In this document: positions 8,166 through 16,352 of the stretch, in pieces
How the letters are laid out: every line of letters begins with the position of its first letter
Numbering within the stretch: the stretch's first letter is position 1
Assembly (NCBI RefSeq): GCF_014650035.1
Contig: NZ_BMUE01000006.1
Coordinates: forward strand, 124,001-188,000
Direction: 5' to 3'
DNA length: 64,000 nt
Source of the DNA: Streptomyces lucensis JCM 4490
Lineage (GTDB): Bacteria > Actinomycetota > Actinomycetes > Streptomycetales > Streptomycetaceae
Translations under genes and position numbers: made by a program
The notes under the pieces: model-generated
Told to the model about the DNA's origin: nothing
The model's input: the letters and a program-made list of their open reading frames with translations, nothing else
Databases searched by the model: none

Positions 8166-8181
8166 AACCAACCAGTTAGTT
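8166..8181. promoter_or_regulatory. TetR operator 2
   Basis: The sequence aaccaaccagttagtt matches operator 1 at 13 of 16 positions. Its centre is 56 bp from that of operator 1 and 40 bp from the MFS start. Confidence 0.65.
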
Positions 8182-8213
8182 GTGGAAGTCGACTCCGAGG
8201 AGCAGCTCCGCTC

Positions 8214-9473
8214 ATGCCGTCAGCCACCACCGCCACAGCCCGCCAGGCCACAGCCCGTCAAGCCACAGCTCGTCAAGCGCGCGAGACCGGGGCCCCCTCC
8301 CCCGGGCGGCCCGCCTCCGGCTCACTCTTCCTCCTGCTCATCGCCGTCTGCACCGCCGTCACGGCCGCCAACATCTACCTCGCGGCCCCGCTGCTCCCGC
8401 TCATCGCCCACGACTTCGGCACGGTGCCCTCCGCCGTCACCTGGATCGCCTCGGTCGCCCAGTTCGGCTACGCGGCGGGGCTGCTCTTCTTCGCGCCGCT
8501 CGGCGACCGCGTCAACCGGCGCCGGCTCGTCGCCGGTCTCTCCGCGGCCACCGCGGTGGCGCTGGTCGTCGCGGCCGTCGCGCCCGGCACCACCGCCCTC
8601 GCGGCCGCCGTCTTCGTCGCCGCCGCGGCGACCGTCGTACCGCAGTTGCTCGTCCCCCTGGTCGCCGAGCGGGCACCCGCCGACCGGCGCGCCCGGCACG
8701 TCGCCGCCGTCATCGCGGGGCTGTTCACGGGCATCGTCGCCGCGCGCGTCGTCGGAGGTCTCGCCGGGCAGGCGTTCGGCTGGCGCTGGGTGTTCGCCGG
8801 GTCCGCCGTGCTGACCCTCGCCCTGGGTCTGGCCACCGCCCTGGCACTGCCGGCGGAGCGGCGCCCGCGGCCGGGCGGGCTGTTCTCCGGCATCGCCGAG
8901 CTGCCGGGGCTCGTCCGCCGCTCGCCCGACCTGTGGCGGGCGTGCCTGCGGCAGGCCGGGATGTTCGGCGCCTGGAGCGCGCTGTGGACGTCCCTGGCGC
9001 TCCTGCTGACGGGCCCCTCCTACGGCCTCTCGACCGCGACCGCCGGCCTGTTCGGCCTGTTCGGCCTGACCTCCAGCGCGGTGGCGCCGCTGGCCGGGGG
9101 GCTGGTGGACCGCTTCGGGGCCACGCGGGTCGTGCGCAACGCGTACGTCGTGGCGGCCGTGTCCGTGCCGCTGTTCTGGCTCGGCGGGCACGCCCTGGTG
9201 GCCCTGTTCGCCGCCGCGATCGCGATCCACGCCGCCCTGGTCGCCTCCCACGTCGCCAACCAGACCCTGGCCCTGACCACGACGTCCACCCCGGCCACCG
9301 CCAACACCGCCTACGTCGTCTCCGGCTTCGCGGGCGGCGCCCTCGCCTCGGCCGCCGCCGGCCCGGCCTTCGGCCACTGGGGCTGGACCGGGGTGTGCGC
9401 GGTGGCGGCGGTGTGGCTGCTGCTGGGCCGGCTGACGACCGCGTCCCGCGGGGGCCGGCCGGGCGGACGATGA
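8214..9473 (+). CDS. MFS transporter (efflux type)
   Basis: A 419-aa protein with about 12 hydrophobic segments. The MFS motif A region is present as GDRVNRRRLVAG after the second helix, and GWRWVFAGSAV matches the motif C/loop region of the drug:H+ antiporter-like group. It probably exports a hydrophobic compound from the cytoplasm. The ATG at 8214 follows gaggag. The cytoplasmic N-terminus carries an odd 5-residue tandem repeat, TARQA three times, encoded by 15-bp DNA repeats, so the N-terminus may vary between strains. It is controlled by the divergent TetR gene. Confidence 0.85.
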   Translation: MPSATTATARQATARQATARQARETGAPSPGRPASGSLFLLLIAVCTAVTAANIYLAAPLLPLIAHDFGTVPSAVTWIASVAQFGYAAGLLFFAPLGDRVNRRRLVAGLSAATAVALVVAAVAPGTTALAAAVFVAAAATVVPQLLVPLVAERAPADRRARHVAAVIAGLFTGIVAARVVGGLAGQAFGWRWVFAGSAVLTLALGLATALALPAERRPRPGGLFSGIAELPGLVRRSPDLWRACLRQAGMFGAWSALWTSLALLLTGPSYGLSTATAGLFGLFGLTSSAVAPLAGGLVDRFGATRVVRNAYVVAAVSVPLFWLGGHALVALFAAAIAIHAALVASHVANQTLALTTTSTPATANTAYVVSGFAGGALASAAAGPAFGHWGWTGVCAVAAVWLLLGRLTTASRGGRPGGR

Positions 9474-9782
9474 GGCGACGACGCCCGGCGGCCCGCCGGG
9501 CGTCCGGGATCCCTGCGGCCGGCGGGCACCTGGTCGGTGACCGGATGTCCGCCGACCGCCGGAGGACGGCGGGCACCGGCCCCGGCAGACGGCATCGGCC
9601 TCGGCAGTGACCGCATCGGCCTAGGCAGACCTCACCCGCCTCGGCGGACGGCATCGGCTCCGGCAGACCGCAGCGCCTCCGGACGACGGGCGCCCGTCCC
9701 GGCACCGTGTCCGGCGGGCGGCCGACGGCTGCCCGCCCGCGAACGGGTGCGGTGTTCCCTCCGCCCGGCGTACCGCCCGGGG
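9474..9782. repeat. Gene-free spacer with degenerate 19-bp tandem repeats
   Basis: The spacer lies between convergent genes. A hairpin gacgcccggcggcccgccgggcgtc near 9479-9503 is a plausible terminator for the MFS gene. From 9585 to 9681 there are five imperfect units of 19, 21, 19, 19 and 19 bp with core gcagacggcatcggcctcg. No convincing coding sequence is seen. Confidence 0.6.
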
Positions 9783-11438
9783 TCAGAGGCGGGTGACGTC
9801 CAGCTGACCGTCCGCGTACTGCCTGCGCAGCACCTTCTTGTCGAACTTGCCGACGCTGGTCTTCGGCACCGCCTCGACGATCGTCCAGCGCTCGGGCAGC
9901 TGCCACCTGGCGATGCGGCCCTCCTCGACGAGGAAGAGGCGCAGGGCCTCGAAGTCGGCGGTGGCACCCTGCCTGAGGACGACCGTGGCCAGCGGGCGCT
10001 CGCCCCACTTCTCGTCGGGCACGGCGACCACCGCGGCCTCGGCGACGTCCGGGTGGGACATCAGCGCGTTCTCCAGGTCGACCGAGGAGATCCACTCGCC
10101 GCCCGACTTGATGACGTCCTTGGCACGGTCGGTGAGGGTGAGGAAGCCGTCGGAGGAGATGGTGCCGACGTCACCCGTCTTCAGCCAGCCGTCCTCGCTG
10201 AACTTGTCGGCGGGGCGCAGTGGTTCGGCGCCGGGGCCGTTGTAGTAGGCGCCCGCGATCCAGGGGCCGCGCACCTCCAGCTCGCCCGCCGACTCCCCGT
10301 CCCAGGGCAGGCGTTCGCCGCCGGGACCGGTGAGCCGGGCCTCGACGCTCGCCGGGAAGCGGCCCTGGGTGAGGCGGTAGGCCAACTCCTCGTCGGTGCC
10401 GACCGCGTGGGCCGGCGGACGGGCCACCGTGCCGAGCGGCGAGGTCTCCGTCATGCCCCAGGCGTGGCAGACCCGCATGCCGAGTTCGTCGAAGGCCTGC
10501 ATGAGCGAGGGCGGACAGGCCGAGCCGCCGATGGTGACCTGGGTCAGGGAGGAGACGTCACGGGGGCGTGCGGTCAGCTCGGCGAGCAGGCCCTGCCAGA
10601 TGGTGGGGACGGCGGCCGCGTGCGTCGGCTTCTCCCGCTCGATCATCTCGGCGAGCGGTGCCGGCTGCAGGAAACGGTCCGGCATCAGCATGTTCACGCC
10701 GGTCATGAACGTGGCGTGCGGCAGGCCCCAGGCATTGACGTGGAACTGGGGGACGACCACGAGCGAGGTGTCCTGGTCGGTCAGGCCCATCGACTGGGTC
10801 ATGTTGACCTGCATGGAGTGCAGGTAGATCGAACGGTGGCTGTAGACCACGCCCTTGGGGTCACCGGTCGTGCCGGAGGTGTAGCACATGGCGGCGGCCT
10901 GGCGTTCGTCCAGCTCCGGCCAGTCGTAGGTGGTGGGCCGGCCGGCGATCAGCTCCTCGTACTCGTGGATCCGGGCGTGCGTGCCGTGCAGCGGGGAACG
11001 GTCACCGGGTCCGGAGACGACGACGTGCTCGACCGTCGGCAGCTTCGGCAGCAGCGGTGCGAGCAGCGGGACCAGCGAGCCGTTGACGATGACGACCTTG
11101 TCGGCGGCGTGGTTGACGATCCACACGAGCTGCTCGGCGGGCAGCCGCAGGTTGAGCGTGTGCAGAACCGCGCCCATGGCGGGGATCGCGAAGTACGCCT
11201 CCACGTGCTCGGCGTTGTTCCACATCAGGGTGGCGACCCGGTCGTCCGCGCGGACACCGAGCTCGTCCCGCAGGGCGTTCGCCAGCCGCACCGCGCGGGC
11301 GCCGGCCTCGGCGAAGCTGCGACGCTGCGGCTCGTCCTCGCCGGTCCAGGTGATGATCTCGGACCGCCCGTGCGCCCGCACCCCGTGTTCGAGGATGCGT
11401 GTGACGGTCAGCGGTACGTCCTGCATGGTGCTCAGCAC
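9783..11438 (-). CDS. Medium/long-chain acyl-CoA synthetase (AMP-forming)
   Basis: A 551-aa ANL-superfamily enzyme that activates a carboxylic acid, probably a fatty acid, via acyl-AMP to acyl-CoA. Motifs in order: phosphate loop YTSGTTGDPKG (about 185), VVPQFHVNAWGLP (A4), HAWGMTETSPLG (A5), GWLKTGDVG (A7), DRAKDVIKSGGEWIS (A8 hinge) and PKTSVGKFDKK with the catalytic C-terminal Lys (A10). The A8 and overall sequence resemble AlkK-type fatty acyl-CoA ligases. The GTG at 11438 has aggagg 6 nt upstream. An 18-bp perfect palindrome 59 bp upstream of the start suggests TetR-type fatty-acid regulation. Confidence 0.88.
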   Translation of the reverse strand: MLSTMQDVPLTVTRILEHGVRAHGRSEIITWTGEDEPQRRSFAEAGARAVRLANALRDELGVRADDRVATLMWNNAEHVEAYFAIPAMGAVLHTLNLRLPAEQLVWIVNHAADKVVIVNGSLVPLLAPLLPKLPTVEHVVVSGPGDRSPLHGTHARIHEYEELIAGRPTTYDWPELDERQAAAMCYTSGTTGDPKGVVYSHRSIYLHSMQVNMTQSMGLTDQDTSLVVVPQFHVNAWGLPHATFMTGVNMLMPDRFLQPAPLAEMIEREKPTHAAAVPTIWQGLLAELTARPRDVSSLTQVTIGGSACPPSLMQAFDELGMRVCHAWGMTETSPLGTVARPPAHAVGTDEELAYRLTQGRFPASVEARLTGPGGERLPWDGESAGELEVRGPWIAGAYYNGPGAEPLRPADKFSEDGWLKTGDVGTISSDGFLTLTDRAKDVIKSGGEWISSVDLENALMSHPDVAEAAVVAVPDEKWGERPLATVVLRQGATADFEALRLFLVEEGRIARWQLPERWTIVEAVPKTSVGKFDKKVLRRQYADGQLDVTRL

Positions 11439-11496
11439 GGCGTCCTCCTGGGCGACATTGCCTTACGCGGTGGTAGAGGGTGCGCTGATTGTGCGC

Positions 11497-11514
11497 ACAT
11501 ACCGCGCGGTATGT
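11497..11514. promoter_or_regulatory. Perfect 18-bp palindrome acataccgcgcggtatgt upstream of acyl-CoA synthetase
   Basis: It is a perfect inverted repeat lying between the acyl-CoA synthetase start (11438) and the sigma-factor stop (11568). ACATACCG...CGGTATGT is the kind of site bound by TetR-family regulators of lipid metabolism in actinobacteria. The regulator is not encoded next to it. Confidence 0.6.
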
Positions 11515-11567
11515 CACTAGGGGAAGCGAAATCGTGGCGTGGACCGGCTGGACCGTGCGGACACGGC

Positions 11568-12164
11568 CTAGCGGGCCAGCATCAGCTCGGGGTCGTCGCG
11601 GAGCTTGCCGAGCGCCCGGGAGACCGCCGACTTCACCGTGCCCACGGACACCCCGAGCACCTCGGCGGTCTGGGCCTCGCTGAGGTCCTCGTAGTACCGC
11701 AGGACGACCATCGCCCGCTGCCGGGCCGGCAGCTTGGTGATCGCGCGCCACATGGCGTCGTGCAGCGCCTGCTGTTCGGCGGGGTCGTCGGCGCCCGGCA
11801 TGGGCTCCGGCTCGGGCAGCTCTTCGCAGACGAACTCGTCGACCCGCCGTTTGCGCCACTGCGAGGTGCGGGTGTTGACCAGCGCCCGGCGCACGTAACC
11901 GTCGAGCGCCCGCTGGTCCTCGATCCGCTCCCAGGCCACGTAGGTCTTGGCGAGCGCGGTCTGCAGCAGGTCCTCGGCGTCGCTGGGGTTGGCGGTCAGC
12001 GAGCGCGCGGCGCGCAGCAGGATCGGCTGGCGGGCCCGCACGTACGAGGCGAACGAGGGGTAGATCGGGGTCCCGCCGCCGCTCGTGCGGAGCCGGGGGT
12101 GGGGGAGGCTCTGCCGCCCTGGTGCGGCGGCCGCCGAGGCGCTGGTGCAGACGGGTGTGGTCAT
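11568..12164 (-). CDS. ECF-type RNA polymerase sigma factor (SigE family)
   Basis: A 198-aa protein. Region 2 is FASYVRARQPILLRAARSLTANPSDAEDLLQTALAKTYVAW, and region 4 is LPARQRAMVVLRYYEDLSEAQTAEVLGVSVGTVKSAVSRAL. No anti-sigma gene lies next to it. The roughly 40-residue Ser/Ala/Pro-rich N-terminal extension before region 2 is non-standard but preserved in frame. On the minus strand TAGCGT ends 6 nt before the ATG, so the mRNA is probably leaderless. Confidence 0.88.
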   Translation of the reverse strand: MTTPVCTSASAAAAPGRQSLPHPRLRTSGGGTPIYPSFASYVRARQPILLRAARSLTANPSDAEDLLQTALAKTYVAWERIEDQRALDGYVRRALVNTRTSQWRKRRVDEFVCEELPEPEPMPGADDPAEQQALHDAMWRAITKLPARQRAMVVLRYYEDLSEAQTAEVLGVSVGTVKSAVSRALGKLRDDPELMLAR

Positions 12165-12694
12165 GGCCCCACGCTAGAAGTGGGCCCCGGTCCGGCGGAT
12201 CGCCCGCAGGTCCCGAAGCGGTGTCCCCCTCAGGTTGTAGGGGTGGGGCTGGCTGCACCTCCTGAAGGTGGACGGCGGGTCCGACCCGACTGGGGGTCCG
12301 ACCCTGACTCCGGGTACGGGTCCCGGCCCGCGACCCCGGTAATCCTGCCCCACACGGAGATCCGGCCCCGCACGGAGATCCCGCCGTGCGAGGAGATCCG
12401 GCCCAGCCCGGGGTGCGGGTCCGAGCCGGGGTGCGGGTCCCGCCCGCCACTCTCGCATCCGCACCGGGCACCGGGCACGGGTCCGGCCCGCGAGTCCGCG
12501 GATCGGGCCCGACTGGGGGTACGGTTCCCGTTTTCACCGCCGGCTCCCCGGTGCCGGTACTCCGGCGGCCCTCGGTGCCGGGGCTCCCGGCGGGCACGCC
12601 TGCGCGGCGGTACCGGAGCACCGCCGCGCGGACGCGTTGCGACCCTGAAGCACACCCCCGCGAGATCCCTCTCAGGAAAGACCCCGCCCGCCGC
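12165..12694. repeat. 530-bp gene-free GC-rich spacer with degenerate repeats
   Basis: The first few bases hold the sigma-factor promoter. Beyond that there are many related short words, such as gactgggggt(c/a)cg, cggagatcc (three copies about 20 bp apart near 12355-12400) and ggggtgcgggtcc (two adjacent copies near 12410-12440). No reading frame has a convincing start, ribosome site or family match. It looks like decayed tandem-repeat DNA. Confidence 0.55.
12171..12176 (-). promoter_or_regulatory. -10 element TAGCGT of sigma factor (leaderless)
   Basis: TANNNT hexamer on the minus strand, 6 nt from the ATG at 12164 with no ribosome site between. Confidence 0.55.
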
Positions 12695-12919
12695 TCACCA
12701 CAGCGGGGTGAAGTAGACGGCCACGTTCTCGGTGCCCTGCTGGACGGTCGTGAACGCGGAGCTGTCCACCTGCGCGGCATTGCTCCGGTTCGAGGCGCCC
12801 GAGCCGACCGCGTCCTGCAGTGTGGCGTTGTCCGCGGCCGCGACGCCGCTGAAGAGGGCGGCCGCGAGCGGTAGTGCGGCCACGGCGGCGAGGACGCGGG
12901 CGGTGCGGATGCTTGCCAT
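12695..12919 (-). CDS. Small secreted protein, 74 aa, unknown function
   Basis: It starts at the ATG at 12919, with ggaggaaac immediately upstream. The N-terminus MASIRTARVLAAVAALPLAAALF is a typical Sec signal peptide ending near VAAADN. The mature part is only about 45 residues, polar, with no cysteine, ending in VAVYFTPLW. It does not show chaplin or rodlin signatures. I do not recognise the family; similar short secreted proteins are common in Streptomyces. The gene is monocistronic, flanked by the repeat spacer downstream and a long promoter region upstream. Confidence 0.7.
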   Translation of the reverse strand: MASIRTARVLAAVAALPLAAALFSGVAAADNATLQDAVGSGASNRSNAAQVDSSAFTTVQQGTENVAVYFTPLW

Positions 12920-13266
12920 GCTGTTTCCTCCAGTGAACTGCGGCAGGCGTCGGGGCGGTTGGCCGACCGCCCCGACTGTCGTGGACGACGTCACGCCCCC
13001 AGGGTTGCCCAGCACATTCCTGCTGAACCACCCCTTAAGCCGTGATTCGCACGCAAGCGTGATGACAAGTCGATAAACCCCTATCGCCGCTTTTCTCCCT
13101 CCTCGCCGCCGAAGCTGATCCAGCAGAAGGATCGCAAAGGGTCGCCACCCCCGGACGGCGCAAGGAGCGAATCGTTCCGGCACCTTTTCGGCCATTCCGC
13201 TCCCGCCCGGGCGCGCCGCGGCCATCCACCCTTCCCTTTTTCGAACATGAGTACGAACATGGAGCC
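12920..13266. promoter_or_regulatory. Divergent promoter region, no gene
   Basis: This 347-bp region separates the small secreted protein from the Prim-Pol gene. It is less GC-rich around 13020-13090. It presumably holds both promoters. No repeat, RNA or clear regulator site was recognised. Confidence 0.4.
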
Positions 13267-14163
13267 ATGGCCACCATCGACCGGCAGGCCACGACGCTGG
13301 CCCTCGCGCACGCCCTGTCAGCCGCCGAGCGCGGCCTGGCCGTCATCCCGTTGTCGCGGACGAAACTCCCGGCCCTGCGCTCCCCGCACCGCACCGGCCC
13401 CGACCCGGCAGGACCACGCCGCCCCGACCCGGCAGGACCGCACTGCCACGGCGAGTGCGGCCGCTTCGGCCACGGCGTGTACGACGCCTCCACCGACCCG
13501 GCCCGCATCCGCCGGCTCTTCGCCGCGGCGCCCTGGGCCACCGGGTACGGCATCGCCTGCGGGCTGCCCCCGTACCACCTGATCGGCGTCGACCTGGACA
13601 CCAAGTCCGGCACGGACTCCTCGGCCGCCCTTCGCGAGCTGGCCCTCCGCCACCTGTTCACGATCCCGGAGACGGTGGTCGTCCTCACCCCGAGCGGCGG
13701 CCGGCACCTGTGGCTGTCCGGCCCACCGGACGTCGTCGTACCGAACTCGGCCGGCCGTCTCGCCCCCGGCATCGACATCCGCGGCGCCGGCGGATACCTC
13801 GTGGGCCCCGGCTCCCGCACCGGCCACGGCGTCTACGCGGCCGCCCCCGGCACCGCGCACCTGCCACCCGCCGCCTGCCCGCCGTCCCTGCTCCGCCTGC
13901 TCCTGCCCCCGCCCCGCACCGGCCGCCCGGCCCCGTCCGCGCCCGGCGACCACGGCCGCGGCCTGGTCCACTTCGTCCTCTGCGCCCACGAGGGGCAGCG
14001 CAACACGCGCCTGTTCTGGGCGGCCTGCCGGGCGTACGAGAACGGCATCGGCCCCGCCCTGGCCGACCCCCTGACCGAGGCGGCCCGCCACACGGGCCTG
14101 TCCGAACACGAGGCCCGGGCGACGATCGCCTCGGCGGCGCGGATGACGGGGCGCCGGCCCTGA
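13267..14163 (+). CDS. Standalone bifunctional DNA primase/polymerase (Prim-Pol, AEP)
   Basis: A 298-aa protein. The archaeo-eukaryotic primase/polymerase motifs are intact: motif I GVDLDTKSG (DxD), motif II SGGRHLWLSG (sxH) and motif III GIDIRGAGGYLVGPGS. A Cys/His cluster CHGECGRFGHGVYDA near residues 60-75 is typical of the actinobacterial and phage subgroup. The C-terminal roughly 70 residues (ALADPLTEAARHTGLSEHEARATI) resemble a small PriCT-like helical domain. It could synthesise primers or do translesion synthesis. It has no fused or adjacent helicase, unlike plasmid and phage versions. It may be a domesticated mobile-element gene. An alternative ATG at 13247 is in another frame. Confidence 0.82.
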   Translation: MATIDRQATTLALAHALSAAERGLAVIPLSRTKLPALRSPHRTGPDPAGPRRPDPAGPHCHGECGRFGHGVYDASTDPARIRRLFAAAPWATGYGIACGLPPYHLIGVDLDTKSGTDSSAALRELALRHLFTIPETVVVLTPSGGRHLWLSGPPDVVVPNSAGRLAPGIDIRGAGGYLVGPGSRTGHGVYAAAPGTAHLPPAACPPSLLRLLLPPPRTGRPAPSAPGDHGRGLVHFVLCAHEGQRNTRLFWAACRAYENGIGPALADPLTEAARHTGLSEHEARATIASAARMTGRRP

Positions 14164-14180
14164 CGGGTGAGGAGTGGAGA

Positions 14181-14873
14181 CTACGGCGCGTACACCTGCT
14201 CCAGCCGGTCGATGGAACCGTCCGCGCCGGTCTCGTACTTGAACACCAGGCCGGAGTCGGGGTGCGCCTTGACCCAGTCGATCAGCTCGTTCACGCCGAT
14301 GCGCTGGTTCTCGCTGCTGTCGGTGACGGGGTTGGTGGCGGTGACGTACGCGGCCTGGTCGAGGGCCCAGCGGCTGTCCTCACCGGTGACGACGAACGGC
14401 GCGCCCTCGCCGTCCCCACCGGGGCAGCCCCAGGCGCCGTGCTGGATGACGAGGTTCACCTTGCCGGTGCTGCCGTCGAGTTCCTCTACGCGGTAGAGCG
14501 CGAACTCGTCGGGGTCGACGTGGTCCGGGTCCGGCGCCGTGGTGGCGCAGCCGGCCGCCGGTGCCTTGCTCTTGGCCCCTCCGGTGACCTTGGCGGCGGG
14601 TGTCGCGGCCGCGCCGCCTCCCGAGCCGGCCGTGGCACCGGACTTGCCCTTGCCCGCGCCCTCGCTCGGGCCGCCCTTGCCGCTGCCGGTCTTGCCGCCG
14701 CCGGTCTTCCCGGTGCCGGTCTTCCCGGTTGCGGCCGAGCCGGCCGTGGCGGCGGTGCTCGGCCCGCCGTCGGCTCCGGCGGCCGAGTCCTTCCCCTGGC
14801 ACCCGGTGAGCACGGCGGCCAGCGCGACGGCAGCGAGCGTGACGGCGGCTGGTCTGAGGCGATGGGCATTCAT
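14181..14873 (-). CDS. Lipoprotein with Gly/Thr/Lys-rich linker
   Basis: A 230-aa protein with a lipobox LTGC at residues 22-25 after a hydrophobic signal, so it should be lipid-anchored outside the membrane. Residues 26-105 are low complexity (repeats of TGKTGxGKTGSGKG), likely a flexible wall-spanning spacer. The C-terminal roughly 120 residues (CATTAPDPDHVDPDEFALYRV ... AWGCPGGDGEGAPF ... WVKAHPDSGLVFKYETGADG) form a compact domain with two further cysteines. This resembles Streptomyces DUF4232-like or hypothetical lipoproteins, but I cannot assign it. A strong gggggg ribosome site precedes the ATG at 14873. Confidence 0.72.
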   Translation of the reverse strand: MNAHRLRPAAVTLAAVALAAVLTGCQGKDSAAGADGGPSTAATAGSAATGKTGTGKTGGGKTGSGKGGPSEGAGKGKSGATAGSGGGAAATPAAKVTGGAKSKAPAAGCATTAPDPDHVDPDEFALYRVEELDGSTGKVNLVIQHGAWGCPGGDGEGAPFVVTGEDSRWALDQAAYVTATNPVTDSSENQRIGVNELIDWVKAHPDSGLVFKYETGADGSIDRLEQVYAP

Positions 14874-15273
14874 TCTGTACGTCCCCCCTGATCGCGGGCG
14901 GCCCGACCGGCCGCCCCCGGATCCGGACCGTAACCCCGACCGCGGGCGACGGCACCACCGCGAGGACCTGTGTCACGCACTCGGGACAGTGCCGTCACCG
15001 GGCACGGACCATGTGACGCGAAGCCGGGCCGTGGGAACCTTCACGAAACCCCACGACCGCTGCGCCAACACGGAGGTGACGCCCCTCCGACCGAGCGCAT
15101 CGCGGTCCGCTCCCGCACTTCCCGGTGTGGTGGGGCACGGCCGAGGAGGCGTCCGCCCATGCGGCGGCCCTCACGGGCTGAGCGGATAGGTCGTTCTGCC
15201 GGCCCGCCGGAAACCCGTTGCGAGTGACCGGCGTCGGATGTCTGAATGATCGGCCACCGACCAGGGAGGGAAC
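14874..15273. other. 400-bp divergent intergenic region, nothing recognised
   Basis: It contains the promoters of the lipoprotein (left) and GNAT gene (right), with gggagg just before the latter. Frames open here lack starts, ribosome sites and family resemblance. No repeats or RNA were identified. Confidence 0.4.
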
Positions 15274-15876
15274 ATGAGGGCGTCGCTGCCCACCCCCTCG
15301 TTGCACACCGCTCGCCTTCGCCTGCGTGCCTTCGAAGACACGGATGCGAACGACCTCTTCGCACTGCACAGCAGCGCCTACGTGCTTCGTTACTGGGACT
15401 CGCCACCGTGGCGCGAACGCGCGCGCGCCGAGAGGTTCATCACGGCTTGCCGGCAGATGGCACAGGAGGGCACCGGGGTCCGGCTGGCCGTGGACCGTTC
15501 CTCCGACGGGGCGTTCATCGGCTGGTGCACCCTGGGCAGGTGGAATCCGGAGTACCGCAGCGCCTCGCTCGGCTACTGCTACGACGATGCGGCGTGGGGT
15601 CACGGCTACGCCACCGAGGCCGCGCGCGCTCTGCTGCGATGGGCGTTCGACACGCTGGACCTGAACCGCGTCCAGGCTGAGACCGACACGCGCAACGTGG
15701 CTTCCGCCCGCGTGCTGGAGAAGCTCGGCTTCGTACGTGAAGGGACGTTGCGGGAAGACTGCGTCGTCAACGGCGAGGTCTCCGACTCGTGGGTCTACGG
15801 GCTGATCAGGCGGGAGTGGCAGCCGTTGTCCGAGCCGGTTCCCGCCCACCGAGTCCCGCCCCCCGGTGCCGGCTGA
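15274..15876 (+). CDS. GNAT N-acetyltransferase, RimJ/RimL-like
   Basis: A 200-aa protein. The N-terminus LHTARLRLRAFEDTDANDLFALHS is the usual RimJ/RimL entry strand and helix. The acetyl-CoA binding motif A is in ASLGYCYDDAAWGHGYATEAARALL (Q/RxxGxG/A-like GHGYAT). The C-terminal ETDTRNVASARVLEKLGFVREGTLRED is the classic N-x-x-S-x-x-V-L-E-K-x-G-F block. It probably acetylates an alpha-amino group of a protein or a small amine; the substrate is unknown. The start has gggagg at proper spacing. The C-terminal 15 residues are a Pro-rich extension. Confidence 0.87.
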   Translation: MRASLPTPSLHTARLRLRAFEDTDANDLFALHSSAYVLRYWDSPPWRERARAERFITACRQMAQEGTGVRLAVDRSSDGAFIGWCTLGRWNPEYRSASLGYCYDDAAWGHGYATEAARALLRWAFDTLDLNRVQAETDTRNVASARVLEKLGFVREGTLREDCVVNGEVSDSWVYGLIRREWQPLSEPVPAHRVPPPGAG

Positions 15877-15965
15877 CCCCGAACAACGGATCGAGGCGTC
15901 TTGTCCTGCCCGATCGAGTGGGGGACCACGGAACACCGGGCAGTCACAGCACGTGGACATGGGAG

Positions 15966-15998
15966 CGGCCCCCGACCGGAACCACAGGTCGGGGGCCG
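15966..15998 (-). terminator. Terminator of tRNA-Ser(TGA)
   Basis: A 12-bp stem cggcccccgacc/ggtcgggggccg, 19 nt beyond the tRNA 3' end on the minus strand. Confidence 0.75.
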
Positions 15999-16016
15999 TT
16001 CTCACTGTTCAGCGCG

Positions 16017-16103
16017 CGGAGGCGGTGGGATTTGAACCCACGGTGACATCGCTGCCACGACGGTTTTCAAGACCGTTCCCTTCGGCCGCTCGGGCACGCC
16101 TCC
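16017..16103 (-). tRNA. tRNA-Ser (anticodon TGA)
   Basis: An 87-nt class II tRNA on the minus strand: acceptor ggaggcg/cgcctcc with discriminator G, anticodon stem cggtc/gaccg-like with loop ctTGAaa, long variable arm, and T-loop ttcaaat. Confidence 0.93.
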
Positions 16104-16352
16104 CCGCTGCCGCCGGAGACCAGCGGCGCGGGTACAGATTACCGGCCACGGCCGGTGTGTGGGGGCGCGGCTGCCGTGCGGGCGCTCCGAGCGGCCCGTC
16201 ACGGGCCGGCGGGGACGGGGGCCGTCTTCCCTCACCGCTGTCACCCGACGGGTACGACGGGCGGGCCTGGGACGCACTACCGTACGTCTGGAGCACGGAC
16301 GTGTGGTTGTCCTGAACTCGGGTGCCACACGGCGACACACGGGGAGACAGGC

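Noticed and set aside
13247..13582. Alternative frame starting at the ATG at 13247 in front of the Prim-Pol gene
   Set aside because: It is out of frame with the Prim-Pol motifs; the ATG at 13267 gives the intact enzyme.
14995..16005. 336-aa minus-strand frame overlapping the GNAT gene and spacer
   Set aside because: No start signal or family match; the plus-strand GNAT motifs account for the conserved part, and the rest is a GC shadow.
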